Positions 24,612 to 32,692 of a DNA stretch of 64,000 bases are shown here, one piece after another. How positions within the stretch are numbered: position 1 is the stretch's first letter; each line of letters opens with the position of its first letter. The DNA lies in the IMG/VR virus record IMGVR_UViG_3300034684_000059, positions 23,469-87,468 of that record; one strand, written 5' to 3'. The notes under the pieces were generated by a model. The model searched no databases, had not been told where the DNA came from, and worked only from the letters and a program-made list of their open reading frames with translations. This DNA comes from a virus. Both the position numbers and the translations under genes were made by a program.

Positions 24612-25118
24612 TTACTTCTGCGTACGTTCGATTATTTTTTCTTCCCATGGACGGATCTGATCTGGATATGGACCATATCCGACATGTGTTGGAACATATC
24701 CTTTCGCAAATTTAGGGATAGGAAATCTTCCATTCTGAAAGTAGTTGATGAAGTTCAAGAAGATGTGTGTGGGACGTAGAAAATCTACGGCTTCAACGTA
24801 CTGTTTCATTGAGAAAGTGGAGATGCGTCTGATACGCTTGGTAACTGTTGTTCTTTCATCTGGGACATCTAAGTCGGAAAAGGCTATCTCGTCACAATCG
24901 TCGAAGAATGGTCCTGAGTAACCCACCTCTACACCATCGCGAATAGGGTTACCCACACGGATAGGAAATGTTCTGTAACTCATCATGAGATTGCCGTAAA
25001 AGACTGGGGAAACTCCAAGTTCTGCAAGGATAGTTCCAGGATGAATGGATCTTGAAGTACAGAACGGATATACTAATCCGTGGTTGTTGTCAAGTCCGAG
25101 TCTTTGAACTGAACATGA
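24612..25118 (-). pseudogene. C-terminal remnant of adenylosuccinate synthetase (PurA/PurZ family)
   Basis: The minus-strand frame is open from a TAG at 25119-25121 to TAA at 24612, 168 residues, but its first usable start is ATGATG at 24981-24986, which would yield 124 residues. Before that start, unmistakable family sequence continues in frame (LDNNHGLVYPFCTSRSIHPG, ILAELGVSPVFYGNLM). The rest contains RTFPIRVGN, then SGPFFDD, TTVTKRIRRISTFS and RPTHIFLNFINYF, matching the C-terminal half of the synthetase, and more like phage PurZ/archaeal PurA than bacterial PurA (no GATTGRRRR, no C-terminal extension). The GTP/IMP-binding N-terminal half is absent. An out-of-frame ATG at 25116 starts an eight-codon frame only. 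So this is a truncated, probably inactive copy, unless a frameshift joins it to something. Confidence 0.75.
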
Positions 25119-25134
25119 CTAAGTGTACTCACGG

Positions 25135-25165
25135 TAAGAGACAGTCCTTCTGGGACTGTCTCTTA
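25135..25165 (+). terminator. hairpin terminator
   Basis: TAAGAGACAGTCC / GGACTGTCTCTTA followed by TTTAT. On the plus strand no gene precedes it for 550 bases, consistent with loss or inversion of an older gene here. Confidence 0.8.
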
Positions 25166-25203
25166 TTTATCCATATATAATTTTTTCGAGATCATTTAAG
25201 AAC

Positions 25204-25220
25204 TATATTACAAATTTGAG
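25204..25220 (+). promoter_or_regulatory. phiKZ-type early promoter (TATATTAC)
   Basis: TATATTAC at 25204-25211 then AAATTTGA; 37 bases upstream of the gene at 25248. Confidence 0.85.
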
Positions 25221-25247
25221 TGTTAGCTATAAAAATAAGGAACCGCT

Positions 25248-26108
25248 ATGACCATACTTATCGGAGATCTAGTTGAGTGGAGGATCACCACATTAGAAGA
25301 AATTATTTGGCTAATGGTTGATCGTGAAAGAAAGTATACTGCGATATTGTACAGAACAGACAACCCAGAATATTATTTATTATATCTTATCGATATGTCT
25401 GGATTGATTGTAGAAAGTTTTCCTGTACATGAATTTACAAAAATAAAAATAACTAAGCTGTGGAAAGATGCACTTGTCTATCCGCGATGTAAAATAATCA
25501 AACAAAATGCTCATGGAGTAGAAATAGTGTATTCTTTTAGAAGAACACCTGAAAATGATGTCCTTTTTGAAATAACTGTAGCTGGAAAGATCTTCAGAGT
25601 GATCCTGGACGAAGCTCGTTCATTGCATTCTGAACCTATATACGCAAGTCCTCCCAACCTTTCTTACTTATTAGAAGCTCTTCTAAAATCTAACGTTACG
25701 ATTCTTACACAGATCCCTAAGGTATTTGATCTACCTTCCTCCGAAGTAGAAGTAGAGGTCTACGATATCTTTTACGAATTTGTCATGGAAACAAATCCTG
25801 CGGCATTCTTTTTGTGGGATATAGAAACAGATCTATTCCGGCATCTTCAGTATCCTGGGAATAATGACCATCTGTTTTGGGTAGAGTTTGAAGAAGTGGT
25901 CAATGCACTCAGTCGATCTCAAATGTCCGGGTATTTATTGGTCGCACTTACACCGTATGCGTTGTGTCCAGTATGGTCTATCACGTACCCCTACGATATC
26001 TCATCTCGCAATAACCATCTCAGGGAAGATATGTATGAACAGATCAAATTGTGCGGAGATCTAATTGCTCAAGGATTTGGTGTATCTACGGGGTTAATTG
26101 CTAAATGA
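25248..26108 (+). CDS. hypothetical protein, 286 aa (early)
   Basis: ATAAGGAAC precedes the ATG. First half beta-rich (KYTAILYRTDNPEYYLLYLID), second half with acidic helices (VEVEVYDIFYEFVMETNPAAFFLWDIETD). Its own early promoter and terminator make it a single-gene early unit, the class to which host-takeover proteins belong in phiKZ-like phages. No family recognised. Confidence 0.7.
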   Translation: MTILIGDLVEWRITTLEEIIWLMVDRERKYTAILYRTDNPEYYLLYLIDMSGLIVESFPVHEFTKIKITKLWKDALVYPRCKIIKQNAHGVEIVYSFRRTPENDVLFEITVAGKIFRVILDEARSLHSEPIYASPPNLSYLLEALLKSNVTILTQIPKVFDLPSSEVEVEVYDIFYEFVMETNPAAFFLWDIETDLFRHLQYPGNNDHLFWVEFEEVVNALSRSQMSGYLLVALTPYALCPVWSITYPYDISSRNNHLREDMYEQIKLCGDLIAQGFGVSTGLIAK

Positions 26109-26115
26109 CATCAAG

Positions 26116-26141
26116 AGTCTAAGGAGCCAAAAGCTCCTTAG
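26116..26141 (+). terminator. hairpin terminator
   Basis: TCTAAGGAGC / GCTCCTTAGA stem after the 286-aa gene. Confidence 0.75.
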
Positions 26142-26226
26142 ACTCTGTTCCATGAAGGAAGATGGGCATCTGCCCAAAAACTACTATCGCCTTACATAAC
26201 ATGTAAAAATTTTATAGGAGGTCAGT

Positions 26227-26958
26227 ATGTACATCGTACCTAATTTTATTACCTCTACTCTGGATTATCCTGGAGGACATCTTTCTACAACAGTATTCAC
26301 TAAAGGATGTAATCTAAGGTGTGGGTATTGTCACAATGCAGAACTGATCAACAAAAACCCAGAAGAGTGTTTATCTTCTGAAGAATTTATTGATCTGATC
26401 AAAGAAAGAAGATCATCTATCCCTCACATTACTGTATCTGGTGGGGAACCCACTATACACGAAGATCTTCCTGAAGTTTTACGACAACTTAAAACACTGG
26501 GATTTAAAGTAAAACTTGATACCAATGGCTCACATCCGGAAATGCTCAAACAGATCATTTCGGAAAACTTAGTTACATATGTAGCTATGGATCTAAAAAC
26601 AAGTTTAGCAAAATACATCGGTATGGAGTTTGGATGGGAAGAAGATTCGTTTCCAGAAGATATTTTAACTGAATCTGCCAGAGCTCTTAGTCTGTCTGGA
26701 ATTTCACACGAATATCGTACAACCTTCTTCGAAAACTATCTTGGATTAGCAGATATCAAAAATATCCAAAAGATACTTCTTCAAAATTATCCGTCCACAC
26801 AGCACCCTGTTGTGAAATACTTTGTACAGTGGGGGTTGTGGCCTCATCAACGAAAGACTCCATCGAAGTATAAAGTTCGTCTGAGTAAAAGTTATCGGCC
26901 AGATATCGTTGAGTTATTTTCGTCTTGTAAGGATGTCATCTCTCTGGATTTCCGATAG
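26227..26958 (+). CDS. nrdG: anaerobic ribonucleotide reductase activating protein (radical SAM)
   Basis: 243 residues. KGCNLRCGYCHNAEL gives the radical-SAM CxxxCxxC motif (C28, C32, C35) that holds the 4Fe-4S cluster; VSGGEPT near residues 72-78 is the SAM-binding GGEP motif, and KLDTNGSHP the following strand. The GCNLRCxYCHN form is characteristic of NrdG-type activases, which install the glycyl radical on NrdD. The partner NrdD is at 11932, so the pair is split by 11 kb. The C-terminal 50 residues (PHQRKTPSKYKVRLSKSY) extend beyond the compact T4 NrdG. TAGGAGG precedes ATG 26227. A different radical-SAM activase is possible but the NrdD in the window makes this the best call. Confidence 0.85.
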   Translation: MYIVPNFITSTLDYPGGHLSTTVFTKGCNLRCGYCHNAELINKNPEECLSSEEFIDLIKERRSSIPHITVSGGEPTIHEDLPEVLRQLKTLGFKVKLDTNGSHPEMLKQIISENLVTYVAMDLKTSLAKYIGMEFGWEEDSFPEDILTESARALSLSGISHEYRTTFFENYLGLADIKNIQKILLQNYPSTQHPVVKYFVQWGLWPHQRKTPSKYKVRLSKSYRPDIVELFSSCKDVISLDFR

Positions 26959-27008
26959 GTTTAAGTCAAATCCATAACAAAATAAACGATCATAGGAGGA
27001 TCTTAATT

Positions 27009-27641
27009 ATGAATACCAAAAATTTCAAGTTCACTAAAGATTTGATTCTGGCATCCATATCTCTTATGGTTGTTTATCTTGTTGTACTTTTTCCTTCATC
27101 CACAATATCTGAAAGTGTAGATTGTGATGTGTACGATCAGTATCGTGCAAAAATTGATCATACTCCCATAGTAATCGAACATGCGGAAGATACCATGATC
27201 GTACAAGCTGCAAAAGTTATCATGAAACATGAAGGATTTAGTGCTACCCCGTATAAATGTACTTCTGGGAAATGGACGCAAGGATATGGAAGAAGAATCT
27301 ATACTAAGGATAAATCTTCCATCACTAAAGCAAAAGCTGTAACTTGGCTTTATGAAGATCTGAAACGCATAACTGCAAGTTTAGATCGTAACTTCCCATG
27401 GTGGAGAAAATTGGATAGTGTCAGACAACAAGCGATGATAAATTTTACGTACAACGTAGGTATACGTGGAGTTTATAAATTTCAAAAATTCAGAGCAGCC
27501 ATGCGAATGGGAGATTTTGAACTTGCAGCGCATGAATTAAAGTACACAGGTGAAAGAAAAACCGGTTATTTTAAAGCTGTCAAAACTAGAGCGGTCCAAG
27601 TCGCAAATGCGTTTAAATATGGTACATGGAATTTAACATAA
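27009..27641 (+). CDS. T4-type lysozyme (GH24) with N-terminal membrane anchor
   Basis: 210 residues. Residues 11-34 form a membrane segment (DLILASISLMVVYLVVLFP). The GH24 domain starts near 64 and has the catalytic triad pattern E75-x8-C84-x5-T90 in HEGF...YKC...GKWTQGYG, where Cys replaces the Asp of T4 lysozyme as in P22-type enzymes; RQQAMINFTYNVG follows (about 142-154). It cleaves peptidoglycan MurNAc-GlcNAc bonds. The N-terminal segment suggests either a signal-arrest-release endolysin or a membrane-tethered form; it lacks the Gly/Ala richness typical of SAR segments. AGGAGGATC precedes the ATG. The next gene overlaps or abuts. Confidence 0.88.
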   Translation: MNTKNFKFTKDLILASISLMVVYLVVLFPSSTISESVDCDVYDQYRAKIDHTPIVIEHAEDTMIVQAAKVIMKHEGFSATPYKCTSGKWTQGYGRRIYTKDKSSITKAKAVTWLYEDLKRITASLDRNFPWWRKLDSVRQQAMINFTYNVGIRGVYKFQKFRAAMRMGDFELAAHELKYTGERKTGYFKAVKTRAVQVANAFKYGTWNLT

Positions 27642-27649
27642 GGAAAATC

Positions 27650-28273
27650 ATGTCAAATATCACGTTAAAAGAAATAGGGGAGAAATTGTCCCTTCATCCG
27701 TTGGTTTGCGGAAAACTGTTTATAGACAAAAACGTTTTTCAAAATCATCCACTGTACACTCTCATTCCGTACGTAGGACACGACTTTGAACTGATAGAAG
27801 CAGATGGGCCATGTGAACAGTGGAAATTGAATATCCCGGAAGACATAGATCTTATTCGTTATATGACTAAATTGGAAACAAAAGAATTAGTCAATACGTA
27901 TCACATCTCTGAAAAGATACGAGAAATAGAACATAAATCTCATGAAAAATCTGAGATAGCGGAAGGAAGAACTCTTCTTGCATTTCGTGTAGACCAAGAA
28001 CAAGATTTTACTGCTAGGATACAGTCGTATAAAGTACACAGTCCGTATTCTATCCGGGTAATTATAGACGATGTGAGATCTTACCCGGATGGGTGTTTTT
28101 GCGCACATCATTCTCACTTGATGGTAAGTCACGAAACAAAACTTACTCTGGCACAAACTCCGATCGGAACTAAATTAAAATTTAGAGCAACAATACATAG
28201 ATATCGAGATAAGAATGGAAACATCAAATTCGGTCTTCATCATCTTCAAAATTTAGAAATCTTAACGACATAA
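27650..28273 (+). CDS. hypothetical protein, 207 aa
   Basis: I start at ATG 27650, after AAGGAAA; an earlier in-frame ATG at 27626 overlaps the lysozyme end. Residues 90-110 form a charged helix (SEKIREIEHKSHEKSEIAEG), and the C-terminal half is beta-rich with KLKFRATIHRYRDKNG, OB-fold-like at a guess. Coupled to the lysozyme gene. No family recognised. Confidence 0.65.
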   Translation: MSNITLKEIGEKLSLHPLVCGKLFIDKNVFQNHPLYTLIPYVGHDFELIEADGPCEQWKLNIPEDIDLIRYMTKLETKELVNTYHISEKIREIEHKSHEKSEIAEGRTLLAFRVDQEQDFTARIQSYKVHSPYSIRVIIDDVRSYPDGCFCAHHSHLMVSHETKLTLAQTPIGTKLKFRATIHRYRDKNGNIKFGLHHLQNLEILTT

Positions 28274-28366
28274 TTTACAAAACAAACATCTCCCAAGAGT
28301 ATTTTAACGTGATCACAACAAAACCAAGATTCTATGTATGAACAACCTGCAACATAGGAGACTTTT

Positions 28367-29698
28367 GTGATATACGGATTTATTGTGGACACTATGTTCC
28401 ACAAAAACGCACCGATCATGTATGCAGATGAAGCATTACCTCCGGTATTTGCTTTAGATGAAGCAATTGAAAACTATTTTGATCGACAATTGAAATTTAA
28501 AGATCTACGTACAGAGAGAAATAACCCGGAATATTTTGGACAAATTTCCATCCATGCTGATGCTAATAAATTAGATGAAGAGAATTTCTTCACCTTACTT
28601 ACTGATCCACATCGAGATCTCTACTTCAAACTTATAGAACGAATTTATACTGCACAGAATGTGACAGTTGAACAGCTTGAAGAAGACATCCGCACAGATC
28701 CTGAATTTAGTGTGGTGTATATCCAGGAAAGTTTACGTCTTGGTTGGAATATCGTTGGAACAGAAGTTCCGGATGGACATCCTGGACCAACTGAAGTCGT
28801 AGACTTTATCGAGTTTGAACTTAACTTTCCTGAAGTACATGAAAAATTCAAACTCTGGATCAATCGTCAGAAGTTTGCAACGGATTATCCGTTATCTACG
28901 ATAGCGCAAGTTGTACTTCCGTGTGATCACAGTATCCTTCTCAATCCTTCGACAGTTCCTACGACGATCGATGCCATCATAGCAAGTACTTCTTTTAGTT
29001 TTAGCGACGTCGAAAATAAGATCCATACAGGTGATCATTCCGGACTTATGACGTATACCACAAGGTATATCGTAAGTTCAACTTCTATAAAACGTATGCC
29101 TTTTGGTATCCTTTATAAAGGAGCTCAACCTTCTTCTTTGGAGATAAGAAAAGCTATCCGAGAAAAGCTTTTAGGATATGGAACTGCTCCAGAAGAAGAA
29201 TGGAAAAAGATACTTCCTGATCTGTTTGTTACAGGACAGTTCTTCATTCTTCCCTTTTGGGATAACATGATACAACGAGAAGATCGTCGTATCTTCCAAT
29301 CCATATTGCCTACGAAAAGGATTACTGGACTCATAAGTCAAATCTATCCTGCACTTGAAGAAGTGTTCATAGAAAAATATCAACAGCTTTTAACTTACGC
29401 ACAAAACCCAGGGTTCGGTTTAGTTATACCCGATCCATTGAATGAAGTATTTTTCTCTTTGCAGGAAATTCATCCAACTTATCAACACTACTCGACTCAG
29501 AACAATCTTCATACGTTCATGGAAACACATACTAAAGAATTCAGCATACGGTTAAATCGCTGTCTTGCTGTTCTTCTTGGCGAATCCATAAACGAAGAGT
29601 TCATCTTAAATACGTTCGATGGTATCCGATATATGTCATTTGTCACTTCGGGAATAGAATACCACGTTATACATCCAGAAGATTATCCGAAAGAATAA
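28367..29698 (+). CDS. hypothetical protein, 443 aa (possible virion protein)
   Basis: GTG start behind ATAGGAGAC. Long soluble protein of mixed structure without catalytic motifs I can name; segments such as VQ-free acidic helices (VEQLEEDIRTDPEFSVVYIQ) and LSTIAQVVLPCDHSILLNPST look like a structural or scaffold protein. Ended by a strong terminator at 29712. Virion role is a guess from size and position before the fibre cluster. Confidence 0.65.
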   Translation: MIYGFIVDTMFHKNAPIMYADEALPPVFALDEAIENYFDRQLKFKDLRTERNNPEYFGQISIHADANKLDEENFFTLLTDPHRDLYFKLIERIYTAQNVTVEQLEEDIRTDPEFSVVYIQESLRLGWNIVGTEVPDGHPGPTEVVDFIEFELNFPEVHEKFKLWINRQKFATDYPLSTIAQVVLPCDHSILLNPSTVPTTIDAIIASTSFSFSDVENKIHTGDHSGLMTYTTRYIVSSTSIKRMPFGILYKGAQPSSLEIRKAIREKLLGYGTAPEEEWKKILPDLFVTGQFFILPFWDNMIQREDRRIFQSILPTKRITGLISQIYPALEEVFIEKYQQLLTYAQNPGFGLVIPDPLNEVFFSLQEIHPTYQHYSTQNNLHTFMETHTKEFSIRLNRCLAVLLGESINEEFILNTFDGIRYMSFVTSGIEYHVIHPEDYPKE

Positions 29699-29711
29699 GG
29701 TATATCAATGT

Positions 29712-29743
29712 ACAAGGTAGTGGGATCCCACTACCTTGTATTT
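29712..29743 (+). terminator. strong terminator
   Basis: ACAAGGTAGTGGGAT / ATCCCACTACCTTGT followed by ATTTTT. Confidence 0.9.
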
Positions 29744-29758
29744 TTAAAAGGAGGTACA

Positions 29759-29994
29759 ATGGTTAAAGTAAATACAGTGTGTTCCCAATCTACTGACACT
29801 ATCAAGAAATATCCCTCTGGATATTCTTGTAGAAAAAATAATAGAAAAACATACCGCATGGATTGATTTTTTTTGGAAAAATCATAGGACAACGATCTAA
29901 ATATGCAGAAGCGCTTAAAGCTACTGAACAGTTGTCCGACGAAGAAGCATTAATAGCTATTCAGAACATTGTTCCAGATTACAAATTGGATTAG
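29759..29994 (+). pseudogene. decayed small gene with two frame breaks
   Basis: A near-ideal ribosome site (AAAAGGAGG) and ATG 29759 open a 35-codon frame that stops at TGA 29867. In the other frames a protein-like sequence continues: ILVEKIIEKHTAWIDFF up to a run of eight T, then one frame on GKIIGQRSKYAEALKATEQ, LSDEEALIAIQNIVPDYKL and a stop at 29992-29994. Removing one T from the T-run joins the last two segments. The best reading is an about 75-residue gene broken by two small indels; sequencing error at the homopolymer is an alternative for one of them. Confidence 0.6.
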
Positions 29995-30000
29995 AATATA

Positions 30001-30033
30001 GATAAGTCTCTTCTTTGGAAGAGACTTATCTAT
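30001..30033 (+). terminator. hairpin terminator
   Basis: GATAAGTCTCTTC / GAAGAGACTTATC stem right after the decayed gene. Confidence 0.85.
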
Positions 30034-30112
30034 ACAGTTAGTATTCGATATATTTCATAGATGGGATAATTCGAAATATGATATGATTATATTTTCACAT
30101 TTGGAGTAAGTC

Positions 30113-30769
30113 ATGTCACTAAAAAATAACGACAATGGCACTATGTATTATTACAATCCGATAGCCCCATATGAACTTTTAGTCGAATGCCCACTTGATC
30201 TTGAACAAGATTTGTCGTATTCTCCGGGATATTCGTGTTGTACTAAAGTACCTCCCCCAAATCCAAAAAATGGATATGCCATATGTTGGGATCACGATAA
30301 AAAATCTTGGAGATATGTCATAGATCACAGGGGACAACTGTATTGGACAGAGGATATGACGTACAATGACTCCGGCATTCCTGTAACCGAACTTGGACCC
30401 ATACCAGAAGCTAAAACATTCACTAGACCGCCTATTCCTACAAATATACAAAGAAAACGGGTACTTCAAAAAATCGATACTAAAGAATTGCAGATTCTTG
30501 AACAAGGTGTCACGTACAATGGAAAAGCATATAAATCCGATATGTCGTCGATGTTAGAGTATTTGATTTTCCAAAACTCTGCAGAACAAAAAGAATTTTT
30601 GAGAGTACAACTTAAAGATGGATCTTGGACTAAAATTGACAAACAGATGTGTTTTGACATTCTAAAATTATGCAAATATAACTTAAAGTTAGCCAAAGAA
30701 TACCGATATGCTAAAACTATGCAGTTAGAGACATATCCCGATCATAAATTAGAATCATTTCCTTTGTAA
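30113..30769 (+). CDS. tail fibre assembly chaperone-like protein, 218 aa
   Basis: The central part reads PPNPKNGYAICWDHDKKSWRY, then DHRGQLYWTED, then VTELGPIPEAKTFTRPP, which is the pattern of phage tail-fibre assembly proteins and fibre-associated domains (a proline lead, G-x-W-D...W, DHRG, ...LGP.P). The C-terminal half (residues 130-218) holds a helical domain with DGSWTKIDKQMCFDILKLCKYN that resembles DUF4376 in Tfa-like proteins. It sits just upstream of a glycine-rich fibre-tip-like gene, the usual neighbourhood. TTGGAGTAA precedes ATG. The call is by pattern only. Confidence 0.5.
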   Translation: MSLKNNDNGTMYYYNPIAPYELLVECPLDLEQDLSYSPGYSCCTKVPPPNPKNGYAICWDHDKKSWRYVIDHRGQLYWTEDMTYNDSGIPVTELGPIPEAKTFTRPPIPTNIQRKRVLQKIDTKELQILEQGVTYNGKAYKSDMSSMLEYLIFQNSAEQKEFLRVQLKDGSWTKIDKQMCFDILKLCKYNLKLAKEYRYAKTMQLETYPDHKLESFPL

Positions 30770-30775
30770 TTTAAG

Positions 30776-30790
30776 TATACTACTTTTGAA
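30776..30790 (+). promoter_or_regulatory. early promoter variant (TATACTAC)
   Basis: TATACTAC at 30776-30783 followed by TTTTGA, one base from the TATATTAC core; 137 bases upstream of the glycine-rich gene. AGTATACT is repeated at 30811-30818, so it can also form a hairpin. Confidence 0.4.
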
Positions 30791-30926
30791 CGTCTAAATA
30801 CATCTAAAAGTATACTATGCGATTTGGTTGTACAAATAATCGTGTACAACCAACGAAAACATTTGATGCGGGGTATCAACGAATTTAATCGTCCGCAGTT
30901 ATCTTAACGTATATTTGGAGAAACGT

Positions 30927-31940
30927 ATGTTAGCAATAGATTTTCCTAATGCTGCTTCTACGATCAACGATAAGTACTATCGCGAGATTGTCTCTGAGGA
31001 ACGATTTGAGTTTCCTTCTACAGCAGAAGATTTTATATCGACTGGAGTGGCTGATCATGATGAGTTCATCAGTGAAGTTGATGGTGATCCTGTAGTTAGA
31101 ACATATAACAACTTCACCATCAACGAAGGACATCTTGTTCGTCCTACGAATCGGTGTAAAGGACTGTATCTCAATATTCTTGGGGATGCACACATCCACG
31201 GAACACTGTCCATGACTGCAAGAGGAGCATTTGCTCCTGGTAAGTATGTCGGTATAGACTTGAAAAATAAAGTTATACATTACAATCACAGCGATACCTA
31301 TCCGGAAGATGCGATGTTCGTCATGACGCCTATAGGTGGTCCTCGACTGACAACGTATAATACTCGTGGATCTGACGGAGTGGGTAACTCGTGTGGAGGC
31401 GGTGGATGTGGTGCGGTAGAATACCACTACGGTGGTGTTGGAGGATATGGGGGGGAAGGTACTTCTTTTTCCGGTGGAGCTGGAGGAGGCGGGACTGCAA
31501 GAGGAACCGCAGGCTCTGGTGGTATAAATGCTGGTAGAGGAGGAAACGGATACGGATTCGTCGCTACTACCGGTGTATGGTTTTCTGCAGGCGGAGGAGC
31601 CGGTAACCCTGGAGGACCTGGCTCTTATGGTGGACATACAGGAGAATCTGGCGCAGGTGGTGTGATCATTGTGTTCGTTCATGGAGATCTCGTTATCCAT
31701 CCTACAGGGAAGATAGTTTCTGCCGGATCTAAAGGTGGAGATGGGTATGACCCTGGTGGTGGATCTGGTGGTGGTGCCATCCATATATTCTACAAGGGGT
31801 TATTCGAAGGATCCGATAAGTTATTTGTTCCTGGAGGAGGTGGGGGACGTCCTATCCCTGCAGGAGGATATTCCGGAGCAATTGGTGCTCCCGGAGGTAC
31901 CGGATCGATATCCCATCAACGTATACCTAGTATATGGTAA
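30927..31940 (+). CDS. glycine-rich surface/tail-fibre-tip-like protein (copy 2)
   Basis: 337 residues; ATG 30927 follows TTGGAG. Residues 1-110 match the first module of the minus-strand copy at 18947-20032 (SEVDGDPVVRTYNNFTINEG is identical, RPTNRCKG and LSMTARGA nearly so); the DNA of that block is also very similar. Residues 140-330 are Gly-rich with long G runs (SFSGGAGGGGTARG, GGSGGGAIHIFYKG, VPGGGGG). It lies after the chaperone-like gene and before two fibre-like genes, so a tip adhesin is likely. The two copies differ in their Gly-rich loops, where receptor specificity resides in known polyglycine adhesins. Confidence 0.75.
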   Translation: MLAIDFPNAASTINDKYYREIVSEERFEFPSTAEDFISTGVADHDEFISEVDGDPVVRTYNNFTINEGHLVRPTNRCKGLYLNILGDAHIHGTLSMTARGAFAPGKYVGIDLKNKVIHYNHSDTYPEDAMFVMTPIGGPRLTTYNTRGSDGVGNSCGGGGCGAVEYHYGGVGGYGGEGTSFSGGAGGGGTARGTAGSGGINAGRGGNGYGFVATTGVWFSAGGGAGNPGGPGSYGGHTGESGAGGVIIVFVHGDLVIHPTGKIVSAGSKGGDGYDPGGGSGGGAIHIFYKGLFEGSDKLFVPGGGGGRPIPAGGYSGAIGAPGGTGSISHQRIPSIW

Positions 31941-31948
31941 TGATTATC

Positions 31949-31987
31949 AGATATGTCTCCCTTTTTTAGGGAGACATATCTTTTTTA
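31949..31987 (+). terminator. strong terminator
   Basis: AGATATGTCTCCC / GGGAGACATATCT with T6 directly after. Confidence 0.9.
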
Positions 31988-32072
31988 ATGTGAAAGGCAC
32001 TTCTAATTGATGTACAGTTATTTCTAGTTAAGCACATCTTATGCCCTAACTCCCAGACAAAGGAGATGTATA

Positions 32073-32678
32073 ATGCAAGTCAATGTGAACTGGACATATA
32101 AGTTTGGATTCATTGAGGCATTTGAATCGCTGAACGGTATATATAAAGTAGTTCAAATCATGTCGTATAAAGAATTGTTGGATAGCAATCTTTCTCTTTA
32201 CGATGGACTTTATGTTCACGTAAATAAAACACAACAGGATTTGGACAACGATGTAGCCAAATACAGAACAGACGATATCCTCAAATTAGAATCTGTGATT
32301 GACAAAACAAAGGTTTATTACATTCCCAGCAAAATATTACGGTTTATACCGGAAACAAATGTTAATAAATACGCTAAATTAGCAGTGGGTTTAAATGTTG
32401 GCCCGTGTAATAGTAAAGAAGATTTGGATCACATTGTAGAAGCACTCCAGCAACTGATGACTAAAATGTTCGGGATCTCTCAGTCTCCGAGTGTTTTTAG
32501 TGTAGGAAGTGTGTGGTTAACAGATGCCGAATATGCGACTATAACCGCAGAACGGGATAACGAAGCTAGAGAAGTCATCAATTATTATGGAGAAAATAAA
32601 AAGCTTCTTGAAACTATCAGTCAGCAAAATGAAACAATACGTCAACTACAATTGTTGATCAAAGACCATTTAGGCTAA
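32073..32678 (+). CDS. hypothetical protein with C-terminal coiled coil, 201 aa
   Basis: AAAGGAGAT precedes the ATG. Residues 1-160 are globular (FGFIEAFESLNGIYKVVQI start); residues 160-200 form a coiled coil (NKKLLETISQQNETIRQLQLL), as in trimeric fibre or connector proteins. The next gene starts 15 bases downstream, suggesting partners in the same structure. No family recognised. Confidence 0.65.
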   Translation: MQVNVNWTYKFGFIEAFESLNGIYKVVQIMSYKELLDSNLSLYDGLYVHVNKTQQDLDNDVAKYRTDDILKLESVIDKTKVYYIPSKILRFIPETNVNKYAKLAVGLNVGPCNSKEDLDHIVEALQQLMTKMFGISQSPSVFSVGSVWLTDAEYATITAERDNEAREVINYYGENKKLLETISQQNETIRQLQLLIKDHLG

Positions 32679-32692
32679 AGGAGTATTTCGTT

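Noticed and set aside
25090-25116. ATG at 25116 as start of the adenylosuccinate synthetase-like gene
   Set aside because: It is in a different frame and stops after eight codons; joining it would need a frameshift for which no slippery site is seen.
30825-30851. Short ORF of 23 codons around the GGTTGTACA/TGTACAACC hairpin
   Set aside because: No ribosome site and it overlaps a hairpin; better explained as an RNA structure than as a gene.
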